DNA of 64,000 nt. It comes from Pseudomonas sp. LFM046 (GTDB taxonomy: Bacteria; Pseudomonadota; Gammaproteobacteria; Pseudomonadales; Pseudomonadaceae). Position numbers and translations under genes: made by a program. Each line of letters starts with the position of its first letter. The first letter of the stretch is position 1. Shown here piece after piece: positions 9,823 to 17,856 of the stretch. Under the pieces are notes generated by a model. The model was not told the DNA's origin. It searched no databases and saw only the letters and a program-made list of their open reading frames with translations. The stretch lies in contig NZ_JYKO02000001.1 of the NCBI RefSeq assembly GCF_000949385.2, positions 4,767,840-4,831,839 on the forward strand. The letters are read 5' to 3'.

Positions 9823-10275
9823 TTATTGGTCGCGGCGCTCGAATTCGCCTTCGATCACGTGCGGACGGACCGGGCCGCTGCGTGCTGCCAGGTCATCGGC
9901 GAAGGCACGCTGGCGGATGGCCTGGGCCTCGGCGCGCTGGCGCAGGTTGCGGATGAACAGGCGGCGGGTGAACGGAATCAGGCAGAGCAGGCCGAAGATG
10001 TCGCTGATGAAGCCCGGCAGCAGCAGCAGGCCACCGCCGACTGCGATCAGCAGGCCTTCGAGCATTTCCTGCTCAGGCACCTCGCCCCGGGCCAGGCGCT
10101 CCCGGGCGCGCCATGCAGTGGCGACGCCGGCCACCCGCAGCAGCACGCTACCCAGCACAGCGGTACCGATGACCAGGAGCAGGGTGGGCAGGATGCCGAT
10201 CACGCTGCCGACCTGGATCAGGACGGCCAGCTCGATCAGCGGGAAAAGCAGGAACAGAAAGAGAAAGGCGCGCAT
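9823..10275 (-). CDS. fxsA: FxsA family cytoplasmic membrane protein
   Basis: A 150-residue inner-membrane protein. Hydrophobic segments lie at about residues 3-45 and 70-95, with the family motif GGGLLLLPGFISDIFGLLCLIP, followed by a basic cytoplasmic tail. FxsA in E. coli prevents exclusion of phage T7 by the F plasmid, but its normal role is unknown. It lies upstream of groESL on the same strand, the arrangement seen in other pseudomonads; the groESL sigma32 promoter starts within 30 bp after its stop, so the units can be transcribed independently. Confidence 0.93.
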   Translation of the reverse strand: MRAFLFLFLLFPLIELAVLIQVGSVIGILPTLLLVIGTAVLGSVLLRVAGVATAWRARERLARGEVPEQEMLEGLLIAVGGGLLLLPGFISDIFGLLCLIPFTRRLFIRNLRQRAEAQAIRQRAFADDLAARSGPVRPHVIEGEFERRDQ

Positions 10276-10341
10276 CAGGGGTTTCCTTGGTGGAAGAACG
10301 GCTTCCGATAACCTGTTAGATGAAGCCGCCCTCCCCTCAAT

Positions 10342-11076
10342 TCAAGCCACCGCCTCTCCACTGGTCGGCCAGGATTCGGCGCGAGCCAGCAGTACCAAGG
10401 CCTGACGGACTGCGCCTGGGTTGTTACAGGATGTTGGGAAGGGCAGCCAGTGAAGCGTCTGACCGATGCGTAGGTGGAATCCTTCAGTGTCGATCCCGAC
10501 CATCTCCGCCGCCGGAGAGCCGGGCAGCCCGGCCAGCTCCACGTAATGGGCGATGGCATTGGCATGGTCGCTGTTCATGTGCTCCAGCATGCCGATCTCC
10601 ACATCCCCGGCGAAGCCATTGGCGAGCACCAGATGGTCCACCCAGTGGATGGCGCCGAAACCGCCGATGAAGCGTGCCCGCACCGGCTCCAGGCACCAGA
10701 AGTCGAAATCGTGGGTGCGGTGATAGTCCACCGCCTGGGGGAAATAGCGGTAATAGCGCGTGGCGGCCGCCTCGATCTCGGCCGCGTCGGTGATCTGCCG
10801 CGCTTCGGCCAGCAGGGTCAGGCGCCCGGCGGCCTGCACGTCCTCGGCACCACGTTCGCCCACCAGCAGCGAACATTTCGCGTCCTTCTGCAAGTTGTGA
10901 GTGTGCTGGGCAATGCGGCTGATCAGGATCAAAGGCCGGCCTTCGGCGTCCAGGCAATAGGGCACCACTGATCCGAAAGGGAAGCCCGGCATGGCTTTGG
11001 AATGGGTGGACAGCACCCCCCGGTATTCCTTGAGCAGCATTTCTCGTGCATGCTTTGCGGCTTTCACGCTCACCAT
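10342..11076 (-). CDS. HugZ-like pyridoxamine-phosphate-oxidase-fold protein
   Basis: A 244-residue product. The N-terminal split-barrel FMN-binding-type domain ([37 protein letters not shown]) is followed by a DUF2470 domain ([24 protein letters not shown]). This two-domain layout is found in HugZ/HutZ-type haem utilisation and haem-degrading proteins, but many members have no tested role. The ATG at 11076 ([14 protein letters not shown]) was chosen because the open frame upstream lacks homology. It is divergent from the SDR gene that starts 101 bp away. Confidence 0.82.
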   Translation of the reverse strand: MVSVKAAKHAREMLLKEYRGVLSTHSKAMPGFPFGSVVPYCLDAEGRPLILISRIAQHTHNLQKDAKCSLLVGERGAEDVQAAGRLTLLAEARQITDAAEIEAAATRYYRYFPQAVDYHRTHDFDFWCLEPVRARFIGGFGAIHWVDHLVLANGFAGDVEIGMLEHMNSDHANAIAHYVELAGLPGSPAAEMVGIDTEGFHLRIGQTLHWLPFPTSCNNPGAVRQALVLLARAESWPTSGEAVA

Positions 11077-11177
11077 ATGACTCCTCGCAGAGAATCCGTC
11101 GAAAACGGACGAGCGCCCAGAATAGCGGGTTACCGGCGCCAGCGGGGACACAGCGACACTTATTCGAGGGGATTCAC

Positions 11178-11936
11178 ATGCAACTGAAAGACAAGGTCAT
11201 CATCATCACTGGCGGATGCCAGGGCCTCGGCCGCGCCATGGGTGAGTATCTGGCGGCCAAGGGCGCGAAGCTGGCCCTGGTGGACCTGAACCAGGAGAAG
11301 CTCGATGAGGCCGTGGCTGCATGCAAGGCTGCCGGTGGTGACGCCCGCGCCTACATTTGCAACGTGGCCAACGAAGAGCAGGTCACCCACATGGTCGCCC
11401 AGGTAGCCGAGGACTTCGGCGCCATCAACGGCCTGGTGAACAACGCCGGCATCCTGCGCGACGGCCTGACCATCAAGGTCAAGGACGGCGAAATGACCAA
11501 GATGAGCCTGGCCCAGTGGCAGGCGGTGATCGACGTCAACCTGACCGGCGTGTTCCTCTGCACCCGCGAAGTCGCCGCCAAGATGATCGAACTGAACAAC
11601 GAAGGCGCGATCGTCAACATCTCCTCCATCTCCCGCGCCGGCAACATGGGCCAGGCCAACTACTCCGCCGCCAAGGCCGGTGTTGCCGCTGACACCGTGG
11701 TCTGGGCGAAGGAACTGGCTCGTTACGGCATCCGCGTGGCCGGCGTGGCCCCGGGCTTCATCGAGACCGACATGGTCGCCAGCATGAAGCCGGAAGCCCT
11801 GGAGAAGATGACCTCCGGCATCCCGCTGAAACGCCTGGGCAAGCCGATGGAAATCGCCCACTCCGTGGCGTACATCCTGGAAAACGACTACTACACCGGT
11901 CGTGTCCTGGAGCTGGACGGCGGCCTGCGCATGTAA
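11178..11936 (+). CDS. Short-chain dehydrogenase/reductase (3-oxoacyl-ACP reductase type)
   Basis: A 252-residue NAD(P)-dependent oxidoreductase. It shows the Rossmann glycine motif [16 protein letters not shown] at about residue 90, the catalytic Ser in NISSISRAG, and the YSAAK Tyr-Lys pair. The C-terminus ends in the conserved [12 protein letters not shown]. The start at 11178 is supported by GAGGGG upstream and by the family N-terminus [13 protein letters not shown]. It resembles FabG-type reductases, but the physiological substrate is unknown. A strong terminator follows. Confidence 0.93.
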   Translation: MQLKDKVIIITGGCQGLGRAMGEYLAAKGAKLALVDLNQEKLDEAVAACKAAGGDARAYICNVANEEQVTHMVAQVAEDFGAINGLVNNAGILRDGLTIKVKDGEMTKMSLAQWQAVIDVNLTGVFLCTREVAAKMIELNNEGAIVNISSISRAGNMGQANYSAAKAGVAADTVVWAKELARYGIRVAGVAPGFIETDMVASMKPEALEKMTSGIPLKRLGKPMEIAHSVAYILENDYYTGRVLELDGGLRM

Positions 11937-11951
11937 CAGCCCCGCCGCATG

Positions 11952-11981
11952 AAAAAGCCCCGCTATCGCGGGGCTTTTTTG
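11952..11981 (+). terminator. Bidirectional intrinsic terminator
   Basis: AAAAAGCCCCGC and GCGGGGCTTTTTT enclose a TATC loop, 15 bases after the SDR stop; the A run on the left lets it act on the minus strand too, although the minus gene ahead of it is 75 bp away. Confidence 0.9.
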
Positions 11982-12055
11982 TTTCTGGCGACACAAGCTT
12001 CGCCACCCTACCGGTCGTTGCGCAAGCCCCAGCCCGTAATGCAGACCTCGCCAGT

Positions 12056-13021
12056 TCATTGGCGAATCGCCGCACCGTCTCCACACACCGGCAACACCTC
12101 GCACTGGCCGTTTCGGGCAGTTGCAGCGCCCAGAGGCGCGGCCAGGCGCGGGTCATTCGGCGCCAGTTTCCGCGCGCACACCCGAGCCTGGCCGGCCTGT
12201 GCGGCACAGCCCTTCTCGTTGAGCACCTCGGACAGGTTGAACCAGCCCAGGGCGTAATCCGGTTTGCGTCGGATGCTCTCGCGCAAGGCCTGCTCGGCCC
12301 CGTCACGATCACCCTCGGCATAGCGGGCGTTGGCCAGGGCGAAGAGCGGCAGGGGCTCCTTGGGCCAGTGTTCGGCGGCGGTCCGATAGGCCCGCTCGGC
12401 CACCGGCCGTTGGGCGGTCTGCTCCAGGTCGCTGGCGGCCTTGATCCAGGGTTCCAGGCGTGCCTCAGCTGGCAACTGGTCCGGCGGCAGGGTCACGACG
12501 GCCCAACGCTCAGCCCGTTCCCAGGTGCGGTCGAAACTGCGAAGGTCGGTAACCCAGCGCTTCGTGGTGCCAGAGCGCAGCACCAGTTCATCCCGGCTCC
12601 GGTCGTAACCCACCACCACCGCGAAGTGCCAGCGGGGCAGCCAGTCGAGGCCGAGGTTCTGCATCACCAACACCGGGTTGCCCGCCGCCACCTGGGCCAG
12701 TAGCGCGTCCAGGTTCGGCTCCAGCGAGTAGACCAGCATCCCGCTCTGGCGCGCCGCCGCCACCAACTCCAGCTTCAGGCTGCCCTGCCGGGCCGGCAGG
12801 TAGACCTTGGGCGCCAACGCCTCGGGCGACGTCTTCACCCCGCGCTGGACCAGCACGGTAGCCAGCGCGGCAGGGCCGCACTGGTAGATCTCCTGGGGAT
12901 AGAACGGCGTCTGCGCCAGCTCCACCCGTGGCGGCAGCCGGTCGCTCTGCGGGGGCAGCATGGGCTGCTGCCCGGCACAGCCGGCCAAGGCCAGCGCCAG
13001 CACGGCGAGCCATAGCCGCAT
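12056..13021 (-). CDS. PA2778-family C39-like cysteine peptidase lipoprotein with TPR region
   Basis: A 321-residue predicted lipoprotein. The lipobox LALAGC places the modified cysteine at residue 15. A papain-like C39-type domain follows with Cys48 (QEIYQCGPAALATVL) and His132 (RWHFAVVVGYD). Residues about 195-290 are a TPR-like helical region (AERAYRTAAEHWP, ALANARYAEGDRDGAEQALRESIRRKPDYALGWFNLSEVL split over two repeats). The ATG at 13021 overlaps the stop of the upstream gene as TGATG, so the pair is coupled. The substrate is unknown. Family assignment follows the NCBI naming PA2778 as I recall. Confidence 0.87.
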   Translation of the reverse strand: MRLWLAVLALALAGCAGQQPMLPPQSDRLPPRVELAQTPFYPQEIYQCGPAALATVLVQRGVKTSPEALAPKVYLPARQGSLKLELVAAARQSGMLVYSLEPNLDALLAQVAAGNPVLVMQNLGLDWLPRWHFAVVVGYDRSRDELVLRSGTTKRWVTDLRSFDRTWERAERWAVVTLPPDQLPAEARLEPWIKAASDLEQTAQRPVAERAYRTAAEHWPKEPLPLFALANARYAEGDRDGAEQALRESIRRKPDYALGWFNLSEVLNEKGCAAQAGQARVCARKLAPNDPRLAAPLGAATARNGQCEVLPVCGDGAAIRQ

Positions 13022-13428
13022 CAGCGGATGCACTTGATGAAGCTGAAGATGTCGGTGGCGCAGAGCATGTCAGTGATGATGAAGATCACCAGGAACAGAA
13101 TGATGATGCCCACCCAGCCACCGGCCGGTTCCTGCTCCAGGCGCTGGTTGAACTGCTGCAACTCCGCAGGCGTCAGGCTGGCGATACGCGCCTCCACCTG
13201 CTCACGGGGTACACCGAGGGATTCGAGCTTTTGCTGGACCTGCTTGTCGTCGAGCATGGCGCGCAGTTGGGCCTTGTCCACGGGCTGGTGCTGCGGCAAT
13301 TGCTGCTCCTGCATGGCTTGGGGCGTGCCGATCATGGCCGCCTGGGCCAGGGGCATCTGGGCGAGGAAAACAAACTGACTGGCGATCAGGAGCGAAGCCA
13401 GGCGGCGGTTGCAGGGACGCGAAAGCAT
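13021..13428 (-). CDS. PA2779-family small membrane protein
   Basis: A 135-residue protein with a signal peptide (about residues 12-30, ending AQAAMIGTP), a polar helical linker (KAQLRAMLDDKQVQQKLESLGV, read as two motifs), and one C-terminal transmembrane helix (about residues 104-122, GWVGIIILFLVIFIITDM). It is always found next to the PA2778-type peptidase gene in my memory of these families; here the two overlap by one base. It could be the substrate, anchor or partner of the peptidase. The ATG at 13428 has a GGAG site 8 bases upstream. Confidence 0.87.
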   Translation of the reverse strand: MLSRPCNRRLASLLIASQFVFLAQMPLAQAAMIGTPQAMQEQQLPQHQPVDKAQLRAMLDDKQVQQKLESLGVPREQVEARIASLTPAELQQFNQRLEQEPAGGWVGIIILFLVIFIITDMLCATDIFSFIKCIR

Positions 13429-13654
13429 ATTGGGTTCTCCGAGAATTGTTTCCAATTGACCACATGTCGGTTTTGGCAGTTCCAGCGTTCTTACAACCAG
13501 AGTGTCGATTTCATCGCGATTTTCAGATTATTGCTGAACATCGGCAGAAGGCGAGCCACTCGGATCCACTTGCGAATCCGGCCCTTGAATCGTCGCCGAA
13601 CGGTCCAATCGCCACACTCGCTGGCGGGCGTGGTGCGTGAAGCACAGACGCTGG

Positions 13655-13690
13655 GTTGCTCTTGTAGGGGCGAATTCACTCGCCAAGCAG
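13655..13690. repeat. REP-like palindrome (GTAGGGGCGAATTC type)
   Basis: TTGTAGGGGCGAATTC-ACTCGCC-AAGCAGG: the GGCGA/TCGCC arms and the trailing AAGCAGGCCGAA block recur near 18610, 24790-24880, 27752 and 50229. The rest of the 288-bp gap 13429-13716 shows no gene. Confidence 0.65.
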
Positions 13691-13716
13691 GCCGAACGGC
13701 TGCCCGACTATCCCGA

Positions 13717-14226
13717 TCAATACGAAATCGTCCGGTCCTTCGGGGCGATGTTCCAGCGGAACCAGTCATCCAGCATGGCCTTCTCGTAACGCAGCCGGTC
13801 GCTGCTGAAGTAGTAGTTGCCATGCTCCAGGTAGGTCTGGTCGCTTACCGTGGCATCGCGGCTGACGAGGACCTTGCCGTCCTGCTCGAGGCGGTAGTGC
13901 AGCTTGATCCGGGGCCAGGTGACGCTACGCATGATGCGCACATCGTGGAGTTCCACCCGCCAGGGTTCGAAACGACCAGCGAGGTCGATATCGCGGATAT
14001 CCACCTTGAGGCTTTGCCCAGCTTGCAGGTAGCGCTCGCCCAGTTTCTCGATGTGGGCCTTGAGGTCCTTCAGCACGGAGTCGTCCGCGCCACGCCCGTA
14101 GTCACGGTTCAGGCGCGCATCGCTGAATTTGTCAGGGTTGGTGAAACTGACTTCGGTGGTGGCTGCCAACACGGTTGGGGAAAGGATCAGCACGGCCAGC
14201 ACGATGAGCGGCAGCGTAGGTCGCAT
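13717..14226 (-). CDS. DUF3016 domain secreted protein
   Basis: A 169-residue protein of unknown function. A signal peptide covers about residues 1-21 (cleavage near VLAATTEVSF). The mature part carries the DUF3016 features VSFTNPDKFSDAR, a central predicted beta region (KVDIRDIDLAGRFEPW) and the C-terminal DDWFRWNIAPKD. Start: ATG at 14226 with a perfect AGGAGG site. It stands alone between divergent regions; the 201 bp to the next gene contain only its promoter region. Confidence 0.85.
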   Translation of the reverse strand: MRPTLPLIVLAVLILSPTVLAATTEVSFTNPDKFSDARLNRDYGRGADDSVLKDLKAHIEKLGERYLQAGQSLKVDIRDIDLAGRFEPWRVELHDVRIMRSVTWPRIKLHYRLEQDGKVLVSRDATVSDQTYLEHGNYYFSSDRLRYEKAMLDDWFRWNIAPKDRTISY

Positions 14227-14427
14227 GGAACACCTCCTGGCGGTGATACGGGGCTCGCCGCCAGCATCAGTGTACGCCCGCCAATGCGAACCAGACGCAG
14301 CGTCAGTCAGACGGTTCAGAACGTCACCATCCGGCCGCCCACCAGATGCCGCCGGTCATAGCGGTTCGAACTTTGCAACGCCCCTGGCGTCCATCGACTC
14401 ATCGCTCGATCAACCAGGTGACAGGCC

Positions 14428-14739
14428 ATGTACAACCCCTTCCAGATCCTGACCGACGCCTTCCAGGCCGAATACCGGGTCAACCTCAGCCTCGTGAGCC
14501 CGGACGGCAGCATCATGCTGACCCTGACCAACGAACACGGCGTGGCGGCGCGACGCCTGATCAGCGCGGCTCAGCGCAATGACCCGGAGCGCCTGCAGCG
14601 GGTGGTCGAAAGCGTTCGCCTGGGCATCGCAATTGAAAGCGGGAGCAAGGTGGGCGAGCTGCTCACCAGCATGACCGGCGGTCATGTAGCGCCAGCACGC
14701 ACGGGGCGGGTGAACGTCGCACAGATAGCGCGCATCTGA
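14428..14739 (+). CDS. DUF3509 domain protein
   Basis: A 103-residue cytoplasmic protein of a Pseudomonas-restricted family. MYNPFQILTDAF and the strand LVSPDGSIMLTLTNEHG match the typical DUF3509 N-terminus, and the arginine-rich ARRLISAAQRNDPERLQRVVE follows. No catalytic motif can be seen. It converges on psiE with 22 bp between the stops. Function unknown. Confidence 0.78.
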   Translation: MYNPFQILTDAFQAEYRVNLSLVSPDGSIMLTLTNEHGVAARRLISAAQRNDPERLQRVVESVRLGIAIESGSKVGELLTSMTGGHVAPARTGRVNVAQIARI

Positions 14740-14761
14740 TGCACGCTATCTGTGCACGGGT

Positions 14762-15253
14762 TCAGGCTTCCTCTTCCGCCTCGATCGCGCGCGCCAGGCT
14801 GCGACGACGAGGCGGGGCGTCAGTCTGCACCGAGGGAAAACGCGACGAGGCATAACGCACCACGAGGATCGCCAGTGCCAACAGCAGGATGGCGCCGGAG
14901 ACGAACACCGCGCCCAGGTCCGGACGGTGGTGATGCGAGACATCGGAGATCAGCAGGCGCGTCAGGGCCGTGATGGCCACGTAGATCAGGAAGCGCACCG
15001 GCATGTGGTTGGTCTTGAAGTAGATGCCGACCATGGCGCCCAGTTCGAGGTAGATGAACAGCAGGAGGATGTCATCCACCGTGGCATGCCCCTTGTCCAC
15101 CATCCCCAGGAAGGCCACCACCGCAGCCCAGGCGGTGATCCCGCCGATGGCGAACAGTGCCAGGTAATGGAAGCTCTCCACGAGGAGGTTTCCCAGCGAC
15201 TCGGCCAGGCCATGCACGTTCTCGCGCAACTCTTCAGCCCAGTTGATCTTCAC
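14762..15253 (-). CDS. psiE: Phosphate-starvation-inducible protein PsiE
   Basis: A 163-residue inner-membrane protein with four hydrophobic segments (about 27-48, 58-75, 80-100 and 117-137). The motifs YLELGAMVGIYFKTNHMPVRFL (in two parts) and ALTRLLISD are typical of PsiE. The start is the GTG at 15253 (KINWAEELRENV follows), with GGAGA 7 bases upstream; the longer frame upstream has no family match and no ribosome binding site. E. coli psiE is controlled by PhoB and CRP; a plausible Pho box lies 45 bp upstream here. The molecular role is unknown. Confidence 0.9.
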   Translation of the reverse strand: MKINWAEELRENVHGLAESLGNLLVESFHYLALFAIGGITAWAAVVAFLGMVDKGHATVDDILLLFIYLELGAMVGIYFKTNHMPVRFLIYVAITALTRLLISDVSHHHRPDLGAVFVSGAILLLALAILVVRYASSRFPSVQTDAPPRRRSLARAIEAEEEA

Positions 15254-15297
15254 GATGCATCTCCTTGGTACGACGGCCCCGATGGTGACGGGGGGAA

Positions 15298-15315
15298 GTG
15301 ACAGTGGGGTGATGC
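15298..15315 (-). promoter_or_regulatory. Candidate Pho box of psiE
   Basis: On the minus strand GCATCAC-CCCA-CTGTCAC gives two 7-base units phased by 11 bases; the second is one base from the CTGTCAT consensus, the first matches mainly in TCA. It lies 45 bp before the GTG start. Confidence 0.45.
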
Positions 15316-15462
15316 AGGATGGAGGCCGCACCGGGCGTCGCGCCACGAGGCAGGATGTCGCAGCCCTTACCGCCAGGTGCGTCACGCAGGAAAAGCTGCG
15401 TACTGGACAACGTCAGGGTGCAGCCCGCATAAACGCCGTTCACCCCGAAATGGAGCTTCGTC

Positions 15463-16458
15463 ATGGCCCGCCTGCTGCATCCCCGCCACGCCCTTATCGC
15501 CGCCCTTTCCCTGGCACTGCCGTTCGCCGCCCCCATCGCAGCCCAGGCCGCGCCCGTGGCCAAGCAGCAGACCCAGGTCCCCGGCTTCTACCGCATGGCG
15601 GTGGGCGAACTGGAAGTCACCGCCCTCTACGACGGTTACGTCGACCTCGACACCAAGCTGCTCAAGGGCGCCCGCGCCGAAGACATCCAGAGCCTGCTGG
15701 CACGCATGTTCATCGAGTCCGGCAAGGGCGTGCAGACGGCGGTCAATGCCTACCTGGTCAACACCGGCAAGCACCTGGTGCTGGTGGACACCGGCTCGGC
15801 CAAGTGCTTCGGGCCCACCCTCGGCGGCATCCTCGGCAACCTCAAGGCGGCCGGCTATCAGCCGGAACAGGTGGACAGCGTGTTGCTCACCCATCTGCAC
15901 CCGGACCACGCCTGCGGCCTGCTGGATGCCGAAGGCAAACCCGCCTTCGCCAACGCCACTGTGTTCGTCGCCCAGGATGAAGCCGCGTTCTGGTTGAGCC
16001 CCGAGGCGGCGGCCAAGGCCCCGGCAGATTCGAAAGCCTTCTTCGAGATGGCGCAGAAGGCCGTGGCACCCTACAAAACCGCCGGCAAGCTGAAGACGTA
16101 CACACCGGGTGATGCCCTGGTGGAAGGCGTCAGCGCCGCGCCCTCCCCCGGTCATACGCCCGGCCACACCGGCTACCTGTTCAGCTCCAAAGGCCAGGCG
16201 TTGCTGGTCTGGGGCGACGTGGTGCACAACCACGCCGCCCAGTTCGCCCACCCGGATATCGCCATCGAGTTCGATGTGGATAACGCCAAGGCCATCGCCA
16301 GCCGCAAGCAGGTCTTCGCCGCCGCGGCCAAGGACAAGCTCTGGGTCGCTGGCGCCCACCTGCCCTTCCCCGGCCTGGGCCATGTGCGCAGCGAAGGTGA
16401 AGGCAAGGGCTATGCTTGGGTTCCAGCGGAATTCGGCCCGATCCGCAGCGACCGTTGA
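15463..16458 (+). CDS. Periplasmic metallo-beta-lactamase-fold hydrolase
   Basis: A 331-residue protein with a signal peptide (about residues 1-30, AAPIAAQAAPVA). The metal motif HLHPDHACG (HxHxDH), the downstream SPGHTPGHTGY histidine and LLVWGDVVHNHAA with bridging Asp indicate a dinuclear metal site. The family includes periplasmic lactonases and organophosphate hydrolases such as methyl parathion hydrolase, but the substrate here is unknown. The ATG at 15463 has TGGAG upstream. It is followed by a 13-bp inverted repeat and then yebG. Confidence 0.88.
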   Translation: MARLLHPRHALIAALSLALPFAAPIAAQAAPVAKQQTQVPGFYRMAVGELEVTALYDGYVDLDTKLLKGARAEDIQSLLARMFIESGKGVQTAVNAYLVNTGKHLVLVDTGSAKCFGPTLGGILGNLKAAGYQPEQVDSVLLTHLHPDHACGLLDAEGKPAFANATVFVAQDEAAFWLSPEAAAKAPADSKAFFEMAQKAVAPYKTAGKLKTYTPGDALVEGVSAAPSPGHTPGHTGYLFSSKGQALLVWGDVVHNHAAQFAHPDIAIEFDVDNAKAIASRKQVFAAAAKDKLWVAGAHLPFPGLGHVRSEGEGKGYAWVPAEFGPIRSDR

Positions 16459-16466
16459 GATCGGCC

Positions 16467-16504
16467 GGCAAATGGAAATTTCCTACGGGCTATTTCCATT
16501 TGCC
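16467..16504. repeat. Perfect 13-bp inverted repeat with 12-base loop
   Basis: Left arm GGCAAATGGAAAT (16467-16479) and its exact complement ATTTCCATTTGCC (16492-16504) flank TTCCTACGGGCT. The arms are AT-rich and no T run follows, unlike the GC-rich terminators elsewhere in this window. It lies 9 bases after the hydrolase stop and 12 bases before the yebG LexA site. Confidence 0.7.
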
Positions 16505-16515
16505 ATCATTCCGAA

Positions 16516-16535
16516 TACTGTACGCACATCCAGTA
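16516..16535 (+). promoter_or_regulatory. LexA (SOS) operator of yebG
   Basis: TACTGT-ACGCACAT-CCAGTA matches the CTGT-N8-ACAG SOS box with one substitution (ACAG to CCAG), 30 bases before the yebG start. Confidence 0.85.
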
Positions 16536-16565
16536 TTTTTAACCGATATAGGTGAGGGGTGATGA

Positions 16566-16823
16566 ATGGCCGTCGAAGTGGTGTACCGCAGCAGCCGCGA
16601 TCCGGAGCGCCTGTTCATGGATAAGGCCGAAGCGGATCGTTACGACAAGATGCTCGAACTGGCCGAGTCCCTGGCCGAAGTCCTGCAGAAGGCGGTGCCG
16701 TCCCTGAGCGAACAGCAGGTGGAAGACATCGGCATCTTCATGGCCAAGCACCGCGACACCTTCGCCCGCGCCTTCAAGAACCAGCCCGACGCCCTGGCCG
16801 AGCTGGAACTGCCCAGCGAGTGA
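16566..16823 (+). CDS. yebG: YebG family DNA-damage-inducible protein
   Basis: An 85-residue protein. MAVEVVYRSSRDPERLFMDKAEADRYDKMLE and the following helices match the YebG family of SOS-induced proteins of unknown molecular function. The ATG at 16566 is preceded by GAGGGG. The LexA operator directly upstream supports the identification independently of the protein sequence. Transcription is likely monocistronic; the next gene starts 151 bp later with its own ribosome binding site. Confidence 0.92.
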   Translation: MAVEVVYRSSRDPERLFMDKAEADRYDKMLELAESLAEVLQKAVPSLSEQQVEDIGIFMAKHRDTFARAFKNQPDALAELELPSE

Positions 16824-16974
16824 TCCTCCCTACCCTCCCCCATTTCGCGGGGAGGGTGCCTGCTCCCCGATTGACGACGTTCCGGGGGAATCGCCCAGCC
16901 CAGCTTGCGCGGTTTCTTCAATCCCCTTCGCTCGCCCAGCCCCACGCTGGAGGCCCTGATCAAGGAGCCTTCCC

Positions 16975-17856
16975 ATGCGTTCACTCTTCGCCTGCCTCTA
17001 CGCGCCGCTGTTCCTCGCCGGTTTTCTTGCCCTCGCGCTGTGGACAACCGCTCATTACCCGCCCTACTGGCTGGTGGCCCTGCTGCTGCCGGCCATTGCC
17101 CTGTCCTTCCTCGCCGAAGCCTGGCTGCCTTATGAGCCGCAGTGGAATCGGCCACGGGGTGATCGGCTGCGGGACGGGTTACACGCGCTGTTCAACGAGA
17201 GCCTGAACCTCGCCGGCGTGGCGGCCATCCCGCTGGTGGCCGCCTGGCTGCCGAACCTTGGCGCCTGGCCAGAGCACTGGCCACTGGTGCTGCAATTGCT
17301 GCTGGCCATCCTGATCGCCGACCTCGGCCTCACCCTGGTGCACTACCTCAGCCACCGGGTGGACCCGCTCTGGCGCCTGCACGCCGTGCACCACAGTGTC
17401 CAACGCCTGTATGGCTTCAACGGCTTGATGAAGCATCCGCTGCACCAGACCATCGAGGCGCTGGCCGGCACCGCGCCGTTGCTGGTGTTGGGCATGCCGG
17501 AACGGGTCGCCGCATTGCTCGCCTTCACCGTCGCCCTGCAACTGCTGCTGCAGCACAGCAACGTGGACATGCGCATCGGCCCCCTGCGCCACCTGTTCGC
17601 CTGGGCACCGGTACACCGTTTCCATCACATGAAGTACGGCCGCGCCGGGGACGTGAACTTCGCCCTGTTCTTCACCTTCTGGGATCGCCTGCTGGGCACC
17701 GCCTTCCACAGTGACTACCGCATGGGCGGCGATGACCTGGGTATCGGCAGCCGCCCGGACTATCCCCGGGATTACCTGGCGCAACTGGCCGAGCCCTTCA
17801 AGGCCCAGCCCCATGGGACGAGCCCGGAAGCGCCGACCGGCTTGCATCGCGCCTAG
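16975..17856 (+). CDS. Fatty acid hydroxylase/sterol desaturase family membrane protein
   Basis: A 293-residue integral membrane di-iron oxidase-like protein. Histidine clusters typical of the family are HYLSHR, HAVHHSVQ and HRFHHMKY, with further His in MKHPLHQT; hydrophobic segments at about residues 5-45, 75-90, 100-125 and 165-190 frame them. Members hydroxylate or desaturate lipid-type substrates; the actual substrate is unknown. ATG at 16975 has AAGGAG upstream. The stop overlaps the stop of the convergent AraC regulator gene by 4 bases. Confidence 0.88.
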   Translation: MRSLFACLYAPLFLAGFLALALWTTAHYPPYWLVALLLPAIALSFLAEAWLPYEPQWNRPRGDRLRDGLHALFNESLNLAGVAAIPLVAAWLPNLGAWPEHWPLVLQLLLAILIADLGLTLVHYLSHRVDPLWRLHAVHHSVQRLYGFNGLMKHPLHQTIEALAGTAPLLVLGMPERVAALLAFTVALQLLLQHSNVDMRIGPLRHLFAWAPVHRFHHMKYGRAGDVNFALFFTFWDRLLGTAFHSDYRMGGDDLGIGSRPDYPRDYLAQLAEPFKAQPHGTSPEAPTGLHRA

